From assembly GCA_051418075.1 (NCBI GenBank), contig JBPRGG010000008.1:1-25563 (forward strand): a stretch of DNA of 25,563 bases, written 5' to 3'. The notes beneath the pieces were generated by a model. The model was not told the DNA's origin. It saw nothing but the letters and a program-made list of their open reading frames with translations, and did not search any database. The DNA is from JBPRGG01 sp051418075. Its GTDB lineage: Bacteria > Bacteroidota > Bacteroidia > Cytophagales > Cyclobacteriaceae. This document shows positions 1 through 7,135 of the stretch, one piece after another (the stretch's first letter is position 1; each line of letters starts with the position of its first letter). A program made the position numbers and the translations under genes.

Positions 1-219
1 AATAGATACCAGGATTCCTTCACGACATACCGGGCAGCAATCCATATCAATTCCCAGCATTATCAGAAGGGCTTCCTTGATGGTATACTTTTTTCTTTCA
101 AGCTCTGAGAGATTAAAATGTTCCCTGAGGGATTTGATGTATATGGTTTTATTCCTGGAAGCAAGGAAGCCATAATGGCGGATCCTGGTAAACTACCCGA
201 AGCCTTTTCTCGAAATGGC
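1..219 (-). pseudogene. IS91-like transposase, C-terminal remnant (runs off left edge)
   Basis: Read on the minus strand, this stretch encodes RIRHYGFLASRNK followed by a helical segment and CPVC near the window edge. A KGF...RIRHYGFLA core followed by a terminal CPxC is what I recall from the C-terminus of IS91-family (HUH, Y2) transposases. The frame is interrupted by TAG at 195..193, and TAA at 222..220 blocks any extension upstream. No intact N-terminal part is present, so this is a decayed fragment. The family call rests on recalled motif similarity only. A short minus-strand ATG frame at about 271 is not the same frame. Confidence 0.5.
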
Positions 220-495
220 TTAATACTTTTTCACCAGCTGGTGATTGAGATAATTTTTGTTTGGTTTTCATAATATTGTAAGTATTTGACTATGAAAACT
301 TAACTTAACAAAGAAGAAGTGCTACCTTTAGGTTTGGTTGAACACGCGGTATAAAAAATTGCCGGGACAGTAGGTAATTCAAGGGTTGTAGCCCGCTTCA
401 ACTTTTATGTAAACTTGATAGGAGATTCGCCCGCAACTGGAAACTTTTAATACCGACAACGTGTGCGGTCATTTAATTAACCACTCAGAAAAAAA
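220..495. other. Gene-free stretch upstream of the sigma factor
   Basis: No credible ORF is seen. It holds decayed sequence next to the transposase remnant and the 342-464 structured element. A TTTG (285-288) and a TAnnTTTG-like TACCTTTA (323-330) occur, but they are 34 bases apart, too far for the usual Bacteroidota promoter spacing, so no promoter is called. Confidence 0.5.
342..464 (+). repeat. 123-bp structured non-coding element, attC-like in layout
   Basis: The outer ends are complementary: ACACG (342-346) pairs with CGTGT (460-464), and just inside TTGCCGG (359-365) pairs with CCGACAA (453-459) with one mismatch. Two GCCCGC-containing blocks lie within (391-396 and 428-433). The nested-arm layout with a long central region resembles integron attC sites or a dispersed intergenic repeat of Bacteroidota. 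The canonical attC GTTRRRY box is not cleanly present, so the attC reading is an inference. Confidence 0.3.
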
Positions 496-1785
496 TTGAA
501 AAACAAAGGGGAAATAAACAAATTAGTCGAACACTTTTTCAGACGCGAATCTGGAAAAATGATTTCAGTTTTAACAGGTATTTTTGGTGCATCCAATTTT
601 GGGCTTGTCGAAGATATTGTACAGGATACTTTAGTTGATGCAATAAGCAATTGGACTTATAAAGGCGTTCCCGAAAATCCTGTAGGGTGGCTTTATACAG
701 TAGCCAAGAATAAAACTTTGAATGCTATCAAGCGGGAAAGATACCATGAAAAATATATTTCTGAACAATTCCATTTTTCAAACGCAGAAAGCATAGACGA
801 ACTTAACATAGCAGATATCTTTTCAGAAAAAGTTGTTGCTGATGAGCAGCTACGGATGATGTTTATGTGTTGTCATCCATCCATTTCCAGAGATTCACAA
901 ATTGCCTTAATGCTTAAAACTTTATGTGGGTTCAACATTAGCGAAATAGCCAGAGCATTTCTGTCCAACAATGAAAGCATTAATAAGCGACTGGTTAGGG
1001 CGAGAAAAACAATCAAAGAAGATAATATTCCATTTGAAGTTCCCGAAAGTCATGAATTGGACCAAAGAGTGGATGCCGTTTTAGAAGCCATATATCTATT
1101 GTTCAATGAAGGGTACTGTGCCTCAAGTGGAGATGAATTAATCCGGATGGAACTTTGTCAAGAATCCATTCGATTAGCAGAAATAATTACCGGACATAAA
1201 GACATCACTCATAAGTCAAATACGCACGCACTGTTAGCATTGATGCAATTGAATACATCCAGGTTTAAAGCAAGGAAAGACGAAAATGGAACTATTTTAA
1301 CCTTAAGCGAACAAAACCGGTCACTGTGGGATTACCACATTATGAAGCTGGGATTTCTAAATTTGGAAAAAGCAGCTCACAGCCAGTACATTTCTAAGTA
1401 CCACATCTTGGCAAGTATATCTGCTTACCATTGCTCAGCCAAAGATTTTGCATCAACAGATTGGAAAGGTATCCTGACATTATATGATAAATTACTTGGC
1501 ATAGACAACTCTCCTATTGTCATTCTTAACCGCGCCATTGCCCTATCAAAAGTAGATGGTGCAAAAAAGGCCCTCCGTGAATTAACAACTATCGAAAATG
1601 ACAATGCTATCAAATTCAATCATCTGTTTTATTCAGTTAATGCCGAGTTGCAAATGCAGATAAACGAATCTGGAAAGGCAAAAAAGATGCTGGAAAAGGC
1701 CATTGAATTAGCTCCACTATCTGTAGAAAAACAAATGCTGCATACCCGTTATAAAAATTATTTTGATAAAAATGCTTCGTTTTGA
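496..1785 (+). CDS. ECF42-type RNA polymerase sigma factor with C-terminal TPR-like domain
   Basis: An alternative sigma factor of 429 residues, much longer than a plain ECF sigma (~180). Region 2 lies at about residues 10-80, with EDIVQDTLVDAISNW and GWLYTVAKNKTLNAIKRER. Region 4 lies at about 115-170, with FNISEIARAFLSNNESINKRL as its helix-turn-helix. A DUF6596/SigI-like segment follows at about 185-285 (LLFNEGYCASSGDEL), then helical repeats to the end. The start is TTG at 496: an in-frame TAA at 478 bars extension, and the next ATG (559) would remove the start of region 2. The DGPF/YCII gene 69 bp downstream is the classic ECF42 partner, and in known systems the sigma factor drives that gene. 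No anti-sigma gene is nearby; the C-terminal domain is thought to control activity. Confidence 0.88.
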   Translation: MKNKGEINKLVEHFFRRESGKMISVLTGIFGASNFGLVEDIVQDTLVDAISNWTYKGVPENPVGWLYTVAKNKTLNAIKRERYHEKYISEQFHFSNAESIDELNIADIFSEKVVADEQLRMMFMCCHPSISRDSQIALMLKTLCGFNISEIARAFLSNNESINKRLVRARKTIKEDNIPFEVPESHELDQRVDAVLEAIYLLFNEGYCASSGDELIRMELCQESIRLAEIITGHKDITHKSNTHALLALMQLNTSRFKARKDENGTILTLSEQNRSLWDYHIMKLGFLNLEKAAHSQYISKYHILASISAYHCSAKDFASTDWKGILTLYDKLLGIDNSPIVILNRAIALSKVDGAKKALRELTTIENDNAIKFNHLFYSVNAELQMQINESGKAKKMLEKAIELAPLSVEKQMLHTRYKNYFDKNASF

Positions 1786-1854
1786 TGTCCCTATTTCTAA
1801 AGCCTGATTGTCATTAAAATGATAAATTCATTATTAACTTAAATACAAAAAACA

Positions 1855-2211
1855 ATGAAAGATTATCTTTTGATTATCAGAACAGAAGGAAGTGTTTGGA
1901 CTGATTTGTCCCCTGAACAACTTCAAAAGCACATGGAAAGTGGAAACGCTTACATAGGGAGTTTAATAGAAAAAGGCATACTGAAAGGCGCTAACCCTAT
2001 TGAAAAATCAGGTAGTAGAATTGTCACAGAAAGCAACGGAACGCTTAAAGACGGCCCTTTTAACGAGAGTAAAGAAGTTGTTGCCGGGTTTTTCCATATC
2101 ACAGCCAAGGATGTGGATGAAGCTGTGGATATCGCGAAAGGAAACCCCATTTTTAAAGATATTCCAACAAAAATTGAAGTACATCCGATGATGCCAATTG
2201 GAGGTAATTAA
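1855..2211 (+). CDS. DGPF/YCII-family protein, partner of the ECF42 sigma factor
   Basis: A 118-residue soluble protein with the YCII-related fold. The literal DGPF motif (residues 66-69) sits in the context LKDGPFNESKEVVAGFF, followed by a segment matching the usual amphipathic helix DVDEAVDIAKGNP and a C-terminal IEVHPMM strand. The His in HPMM and the Asp of DGPF are conserved positions of the family. It starts at ATG 1855 after an A-rich leader (AAATACAAAAAACA), and no signal peptide is visible. The biochemical function of DGPF proteins is not established. Transcription together with, or under, the upstream sigma factor is likely. A strong terminator closes the unit. Confidence 0.85.
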   Translation: MKDYLLIIRTEGSVWTDLSPEQLQKHMESGNAYIGSLIEKGILKGANPIEKSGSRIVTESNGTLKDGPFNESKEVVAGFFHITAKDVDEAVDIAKGNPIFKDIPTKIEVHPMMPIGGN

Positions 2212-2240
2212 TTTCAATATCTTCTATTAAGTAAAGAAGA

Positions 2241-2279
2241 ATAACGACTTTGATTACAAACTAAAGTCGTTATTTTGTA
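2241..2279 (+). terminator. Intrinsic terminator after the DGPF/YCII gene
   Basis: A perfect 11-bp inverted repeat, ATAACGACTTT (2241-2251) and AAAGTCGTTAT (2263-2273), with an 11-base loop, runs into TTTG. It starts 29 bases after the stop codon and defines the 3' end of the sigma/DGPF unit. Confidence 0.75.
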
Positions 2280-2304
2280 AATGAGAGAATTTAAACTGAA
2301 AACA

Positions 2305-2341
2305 AATTCCCATAATAAGCAAAAATAAAACTCTGGGAATT
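2305..2341. repeat. Small inverted repeat in decayed region
   Basis: AATTCCCA (2305-2312) and TGGGAATT (2334-2341) are perfect complements around a 21-base AT-rich spacer. It may be a secondary terminator or a relic of a mobile-element end. Nothing else supports a function. Confidence 0.25.
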
Positions 2342-2459
2342 GTCCTAATTTTATCACTTCCAATTGACATATATTAAAAAGCAATGATGGAAGAAGAACA
2401 GTTTAATATAATCAGAGAACAATTCTGCCTGGCAGACCCTGCTATCAGCAAGGAAAATG

Positions 2460-2795
2460 ATGAGTTCGGAAGCAATTACCTATAAGGGAAAGGTATTCGC
2501 TTTTTTTTACCAAAGAAAGTTTCAAATACAAACTAATGTATATATTGGCAATCAAGAATGGATGGCAGAGAATCTTGCTTATGCGCCATCAAGCGGAAAC
2601 TATTGGGCTTAGGATAACCATAATGCAAATGTTGAAACTTATGGCTATCTATAAGACTGGCAAACCGCTTTGGATGTTTGCCCCACAGGCTGGCATTCGC
2701 CAAGTGATGCAGAATGGAAGGAATTGGAAATTACACTTGGCATGTCTCAGGAAGAAGCTGAAATTATAACCGGGAAAATAGAATGTAGCAGCTGA
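2460..2795 (+). pseudogene. FISUMP-domain (Fibrobacter succinogenes major paralogous domain) remnant
   Basis: One frame reads IGNQEWMAENLAYAPSSGNYW, a stop, DNHNANVETYGYL, a stop, DWQTALDVCPTGWHSPSDAEW. This is the characteristic FISUMP signature of Bacteroidota and Fibrobacter surface or secreted proteins. The stops are TAG (2610-2612) and TAA (2652-2654). As I recall the family, both positions are normally tyrosine (YWAYDN, GYLYDW), so each is a point mutation of a TAT/TAC codon. There is no signal peptide, and the domain is cut short after GMSQEEAEIITG with a stop at 2793. The piece is clearly dead, about 110 codons long. Confidence 0.7.
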
Positions 2796-2857
2796 AAAAA
2801 TAGAGAACTACCGGAGACTATAGCTATTTTGGTTTAGTTTGGTGTAATGGGATGTTT

Positions 2858-3451
2858 CTAATAAATTATATTCGGTCTCAAAATCACCATATCATCCAGG
2901 TCCAGAAAAGCATTGATCAGGTGAACCTTATTAAACTGAGGCAGATCTTCCACTTTGATTATTCTTTCCTGGATAACCCGACCATTTAGATATTTGGCTC
3001 TTTTTGTACCTTTCAGCAGGGGAGTAGATGGAGTAAAAAATTGGTGGTTTTTTTCAAATACCAGGTTGGCGTAACAGGCATCAGTAACAAATCCGTTTTT
3101 TATGATTAGTATATCATCACAACCTGTTTTGAGGGATGCCAGCCGATCAAGATGCTGCCTGTTTTCAAATTTATAGTCATAGTAAATCGTATCATCCTGA
3201 ACCAATTTAAGTCTCCTGATCATTTTTTTACGATAGGGCAAAAATTCAACTTTTTGAATCTTCTGATTATAGATCACCCTGGCCTTATACCATCCGGACC
3301 TGGTGGCAGCTGGTAGTGCTAAACTTGCATTAAGATCTATGGAAGTTCGCCCCCAAAGATCCAGACTGGATTGGTCCATGCGGGCCTGGTGATATTCCAG
3401 GTTTTGAGGTTTACCCTCAACAATACTGATGGTTTCTAACAAAAGGCACAT
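2858..3451 (-). CDS. pabC: Class IV PLP aminotransferase, likely aminodeoxychorismate lyase
   Basis: A fold-type IV PLP enzyme of 197 residues, which would convert 4-amino-4-deoxychorismate to p-aminobenzoate for folate synthesis. The N-terminus has LLETI; the likely PLP lysine is K94 in YDYKFENR; CDDILIIKNGFVTDACYANLVF and TPSTPLLKGTKR match the cofactor phosphate and substrate-binding segments; LINAFLDLDDM ends the domain. ATG at 3451 was chosen over the in-frame TTG at 3463 because family members begin just before LLETI. It is short for the family (~270 in E. coli PabC) but matches compact Bacteroidota versions. It overlaps the end of pabB by 35 bases, implying translational coupling. A D-amino-acid or branched-chain aminotransferase role is less likely given the neighbour. 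Confidence 0.75.
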   Translation of the reverse strand: MCLLLETISIVEGKPQNLEYHQARMDQSSLDLWGRTSIDLNASLALPAATRSGWYKARVIYNQKIQKVEFLPYRKKMIRRLKLVQDDTIYYDYKFENRQHLDRLASLKTGCDDILIIKNGFVTDACYANLVFEKNHQFFTPSTPLLKGTKRAKYLNGRVIQERIIKVEDLPQFNKVHLINAFLDLDDMVILRPNIIY

Positions 3452-4415
3452 ACACTTTGTCAATCAATTCCTGGTATTCCTGCCGGGCATCACTATAAAT
3501 GGTAATGCCGCCCCCGCTTTTAAAATATAAAACACCATTGATGTTCTCAATAAACCTGATCATGACACAACTATCCAGGTTTTCTCCGTCAAAATATCCG
3601 GCAATTCCGGTAAAAAAACCGCGGGAATAATTTTCAGCTGCCTTTATGATGTTTAAGGTGGCAGCCTTGGGGGCTCCGGTAACAGATCCGGCTGGTAACA
3701 GACGAGCCAGTATAGAACCAATTTGATTTTTCCAGTTGTCTGGCAGGGTTCCTGTAATTTGAGAACTTACTTGCAAAAGTGCTTTATCATAGGTATCAAT
3801 TCTGTCGATATAACGAAACTTCTCTACCCGCACCTGAGAGGCTATCTGGCTGAGGTCATTGCGCAATAGGTCCACAATGGTGACATGTTCAGCCATTTCT
3901 TTTTGATCTTGCAGAATTTGCTGTTTGGCCGCCGGTATGGTGGCATCAATGGTGCCTTTCATAGGATAGGTACTGATGGAATTGCCTCTGATCTGCACGA
4001 ATGTTTCCGGAGAAAAGAAAACAAATTGATCCTGGTAAAGCAGTTTATAGCGGCTCTGACTGGAATAGAAAATCCGGTGTAAGTCCAGGTTGGTGTCCAG
4101 TCTGGTAGGAAAAGTTAAATTGACCAGGTATGAATTTCCTTTTTTTTCCTGGGCTACTACATAATCAAAAGCTTTTTGATAGGTAGTAAATGAAACCGGA
4201 TGAGGTATCAGGTAAAATTCCTTTTCAGCTGCAGAAGACAAAAAATCCTGAAAATTCCCTTTGCCCCCAAAATTGAAATAAACCTTATGGTGGGATAATT
4301 GATCCTGAGGCCAGAATTTAATCTTTTTACCGGAAAAATCAAACATAAAAACAAAAGGAGTACCCTGCTGTCCCATTTGATTCATCCTGGTAATATGATT
4401 TAGGTATCCTGACAT
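3417..4415 (-). CDS. pabB: Aminodeoxychorismate synthase component I
   Basis: A chorismate-binding enzyme of 332 residues that adds ammonia to chorismate to form 4-amino-4-deoxychorismate. Diagnostic motifs are STYPMKGTIDA, LRNDLSQIA, LLPAGSVTGAPKAAT and FFTGIAGYFDGENLDSC. The lysine in PMKGT (K153) matches the catalytic lysine of PabB; anthranilate synthases have Ala there. That favours PABA over tryptophan synthesis. The protein is shorter than E. coli PabB (453) because the N-terminal part is reduced, which is usual in this phylum. No glutamine amidotransferase (pabA/trpG) is visible nearby, so it must use one encoded elsewhere or free ammonia. It starts at ATG 4415, just beyond the terminator of the upstream lipoprotein gene. 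Confidence 0.87.
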   Translation of the reverse strand: MSGYLNHITRMNQMGQQGTPFVFMFDFSGKKIKFWPQDQLSHHKVYFNFGGKGNFQDFLSSAAEKEFYLIPHPVSFTTYQKAFDYVVAQEKKGNSYLVNLTFPTRLDTNLDLHRIFYSSQSRYKLLYQDQFVFFSPETFVQIRGNSISTYPMKGTIDATIPAAKQQILQDQKEMAEHVTIVDLLRNDLSQIASQVRVEKFRYIDRIDTYDKALLQVSSQITGTLPDNWKNQIGSILARLLPAGSVTGAPKAATLNIIKAAENYSRGFFTGIAGYFDGENLDSCVMIRFIENINGVLYFKSGGGITIYSDARQEYQELIDKVYVPFVRNHQYC

Positions 4416-4420
4416 TCTAT

Positions 4421-4457
4421 AAAATAAAACAGCCTTAGCATGTTCAAACTAAGGCTG
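4421..4457 (-). terminator. Intrinsic terminator after the TlpA-like gene
   Basis: A perfect 9-bp stem, CAGCCTTAG (4430-4438) and CTAAGGCTG (4449-4457). Read on the minus strand it is followed by TTTTATTTTAT, a proper U-rich tail, and it starts 32 bases past the stop codon at 4490. The tail abuts the pabB start, so pabB/pabC need their own promoter or depend on readthrough. Confidence 0.75.
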
Positions 4458-4489
4458 CTACACAATGTTTTGAAGATTTTAGGGACAAT

Positions 4490-5602
4490 TTATCCAAAAA
4501 TTTCTTTTAATCTGGCTTCTAATGCCTGTCCCCTTAGATTTTTGCCAATGATTTTTCCATCTTTATCAAGCAGGAAATTCATGGGTATGGCACTCACATT
4601 ATACTCTTGAGCCACTTTATTGTTGACATCCCTGACCTGCTTCCAGGTTAACCCATCTTTTTCAATAGCTTCAGTCCAATCTTCATCATTACGGTCTAAG
4701 GAAACCCCAAATATTTCAAAACCCTGATCATTATATTTTTTATAAGCTTCTACCAGGTTTGGGTTTTCCATCCGGCAAGGTTTACACCAGGCCGCCCAGA
4801 AATCTACCAGTACATAATCACCTTCAAATGAAGCCAGGCTGATGGAATCTCCTTCCGGATTAGGTAAGGTGAAATTGGGTGGTTCATTACCAATGGATAC
4901 CTTTCTTACATTTTCAATCTGCTGAGCAAATTGCTGGACATCCTGCGAATTGGGATAGGCATTTTGCAGTTTGGTAGCAATACTGTCCATAAATTCGAAA
5001 TCCTGATCGGGATCCAGGTAAGAAACAGCTTGAAGTGCAGCCAGGGAAGCTCCCATATCGTTTACCTCATTCTTGATCTTTTGACTATATTTTTTCTGGA
5101 TCTCCATCAGACGGCCATAGATTTGTTCCATCTGGGCTTCATCCTGGTTCATATTAGACTGGGCATACTCACTGTTAATCTGGTTGATCTCCTGCTGATA
5201 CTCTTGCATGATTGATTTCATCTTCGTGACATAATCCATTTCAGTGGATCCAGTTATTTCCACATTACCGGTGGGTGCATCGCCATCAGCTACCACATGT
5301 ACATCCTCATCATCCAGTATCAGGTTCACAAATTGCGTGTCATAAAAATTAAGCCGGTAAAATCCTGGCTCCAGTTCCTCAAATGACTGTTCAAATGTAT
5401 TGTCTTGCCTGACTTCAAATGTGGCTACGTTCATTACTTCTGCTTCTCCATATCTCTGTAGAGTCACAGATCCTTCAGATTGCGGATTTTTTACTTCTCC
5501 ACTTACAGTAAGCCCTTTGTTTTTTTCTGCTGTATTAGAGCAGGAAACAGCCATTATACTGACAAAAACGGCTATGATCAAACTGAATATATTTTTGTAC
5601 AT
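4490..5602 (-). CDS. TlpA-like thiol-disulfide oxidoreductase lipoprotein with DUF4369 N-terminus
   Basis: A 370-residue envelope protein. Residues 1-21 form a lipoprotein signal ending in the lipobox AVSC (C21). A beta-rich DUF4369-like domain follows (about 30-125), then a helical linker rich in Gln and Glu (about 125-235), then a thioredoxin fold (about 240-370). The redox motif is WCKPC (C273, C276) in VDFWAAWCKPCRMENP, and the cis-proline loop is SAIPMNFLLD. Such proteins reduce or isomerise disulfides in the periplasm, for example during cytochrome c maturation or stress. The substrate cannot be told from sequence. The gene appears to be its own transcription unit, with a terminator downstream; upstream is a short AT-rich gap to the gatB stop. 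Confidence 0.85.
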   Translation of the reverse strand: MYKNIFSLIIAVFVSIMAVSCSNTAEKNKGLTVSGEVKNPQSEGSVTLQRYGEAEVMNVATFEVRQDNTFEQSFEELEPGFYRLNFYDTQFVNLILDDEDVHVVADGDAPTGNVEITGSTEMDYVTKMKSIMQEYQQEINQINSEYAQSNMNQDEAQMEQIYGRLMEIQKKYSQKIKNEVNDMGASLAALQAVSYLDPDQDFEFMDSIATKLQNAYPNSQDVQQFAQQIENVRKVSIGNEPPNFTLPNPEGDSISLASFEGDYVLVDFWAAWCKPCRMENPNLVEAYKKYNDQGFEIFGVSLDRNDEDWTEAIEKDGLTWKQVRDVNNKVAQEYNVSAIPMNFLLDKDGKIIGKNLRGQALEARLKEIFG

Positions 5603-5671
5603 TTTTAATTTTTTTTATTATAACAAAGAATTTGATTTAAGGTTCCCTGACTCCATACAATTACCATTCCA

Positions 5672-7135
5672 TTATCTTTTAAGTGTTTCTGAAAGTAACT
5701 GAGAAGCTAATTTCGGATCTGCCTTTCCTTTGGTTTTTTTCATCACTTCCCCCATAAAAAAACCGATCAGTCCTTTTTTACCTTTCTGATATTGTTTTAC
5801 TTTTTGGGGATATGCTTTTAAAACCTCCTCTATCACTGGTTGTAGACTGGCAGAATCAGTTTGCTGTAGTAATTTTTCCTGCTGAGCTATCTGTTCCGGA
5901 TCCAGATCAGGCTGATCCATAAGCCTGGGGAAAATGATTTGGGCAGCCGTTGTAAAATTGACTTTTCCATCATCTATTAAATTGATCAGGCCTGCCAATT
6001 TTTCCGGCTGAAGGGATATATCATTCAGAGAGGCGTTTTTATCATTTAACAGAGATTTGATCGGGCCCATGATCCAGTTGCAAATGGCTTTGTAATTGGC
6101 AGTAAACTGGCTGGTTTGTTTAAAAAAATGCATAAATGACCGGTCTTCTGCTATAAAAGCGGCATCATACAGGGGTAGCTGGTATTTTTCCTGGAGCTCT
6201 TGCTGTAGGGCCTGCGGCAGAGCTGGCATATTATTGCGAATTGATTCGATCCATTGATCCTCAATCACAAAAGGGCTAAGATCTGGTTCGGGAAAATAGC
6301 GATAATCCGTAAGTTGTTCCTTGGTCCGCATGCTGAAAGTCCTGCCATTTGATGCATTATATAAACGTGTCTCAGAAATTATTACTTCTCCCTTTTCGGC
6401 CAATCCAACCTGTCGGCTAATCTCATAATCAATGGCTTTTTGAACATTTTTAATGGAATTCATATTCTTGATTTCCACCTTGTTGCCCAACTCCTTAGCA
6501 TCTGCCGGCATAATAGAAATATTGGCATCACAACGTAAAGAACCTTCTTCCATATTCCCGTCACACACATCCAGGTATCTTACCATTTTCCTTATTTCTG
6601 TCAATAAAGCGGCAGCCTCTTCAGATGAGCTAAGATCTGGCTCGGTCACAATTTCAATCAAAGGTACCCCGGCCCTATTTAGGTCTACCAGGGTATCTGA
6701 ATGGCGATCTGAATGGATCGATTTGCCGGCATCTTCTTCCAGATGTATTTTATGCAATCTGACTTTTTTATTTCCATTAGCAGTAGGAACTACCACATGC
6801 CCTCCCTTACAGACAGGAGTCCGATCCTGGGTTACTTGATAGCCTTTAGGCAGGTCGGGGTAAAAGTAGTTTTTTCTGTCAAAGATCATTTGTCTGGCTA
6901 TCTGACAGTGGCAAGCCAGTCCCATTCTGATGGCTAGTTCCACCACTTTTCGGTTGAGTCGGGGCAGTGTACCAGGATGAGCCAGGGTAATTACACTGAT
7001 ATTGGTATTAGGGGGCTGCCCAAAAGCAGTAGAATCGTCAGAAAAGATTTTGCTCTGGGTAAGGAGCTGGGCATGAATTTCAAGCCCGATAACTGTGCGA
7101 TATTTCTGATTAGTTGTTTTAGTCATTTGACGCAT
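5672..7135 (-). CDS. gatB: Asp-tRNA(Asn)/Glu-tRNA(Gln) amidotransferase subunit B
   Basis: The kinase/tRNA-binding subunit of GatCAB, which turns mischarged Glu-tRNA(Gln) or Asp-tRNA(Asn) into the amide form. It is full length at 487 residues. The N-terminus has TVIGLEIHAQLLTQSKIFS; KNYFYPDLPKGYQVTQ is the signature of the cradle domain; LHLEEDAGKS-type residues appear as IHLEEDAGKSIH, and VEIKNMNSIKNVQKAI follows. The C-terminal helical YqeY-like tail ends in GLIGFFMGEVMKKTKGKADP. gatA and gatC are not in this window. The alaS stop lies inside the gene start: ATG 7135 overlaps by 17 bases, while ATG 7126 overlaps by 8 (ATGACTAA) and is an equally good start. Translation is probably coupled to alaS. 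Confidence 0.95.
   Translation of the reverse strand: MRQMTKTTNQKYRTVIGLEIHAQLLTQSKIFSDDSTAFGQPPNTNISVITLAHPGTLPRLNRKVVELAIRMGLACHCQIARQMIFDRKNYFYPDLPKGYQVTQDRTPVCKGGHVVVPTANGNKKVRLHKIHLEEDAGKSIHSDRHSDTLVDLNRAGVPLIEIVTEPDLSSSEEAAALLTEIRKMVRYLDVCDGNMEEGSLRCDANISIMPADAKELGNKVEIKNMNSIKNVQKAIDYEISRQVGLAEKGEVIISETRLYNASNGRTFSMRTKEQLTDYRYFPEPDLSPFVIEDQWIESIRNNMPALPQALQQELQEKYQLPLYDAAFIAEDRSFMHFFKQTSQFTANYKAICNWIMGPIKSLLNDKNASLNDISLQPEKLAGLINLIDDGKVNFTTAAQIIFPRLMDQPDLDPEQIAQQEKLLQQTDSASLQPVIEEVLKAYPQKVKQYQKGKKGLIGFFMGEVMKKTKGKADPKLASQLLSETLKR

Noticed and set aside
2384..2485. A 33-codon ORF (MMEEEQFNIIREQF...) upstream of the FISUMP remnant
   Set aside because: Short, overlaps the pseudogene in another frame, no recognisable domain and no conserved leader; it sits in decayed sequence.
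2536..2769. 77-codon plus-strand ORF
   Set aside because: Out-of-frame shadow of the FISUMP remnant; the FISUMP signature is in a different frame.
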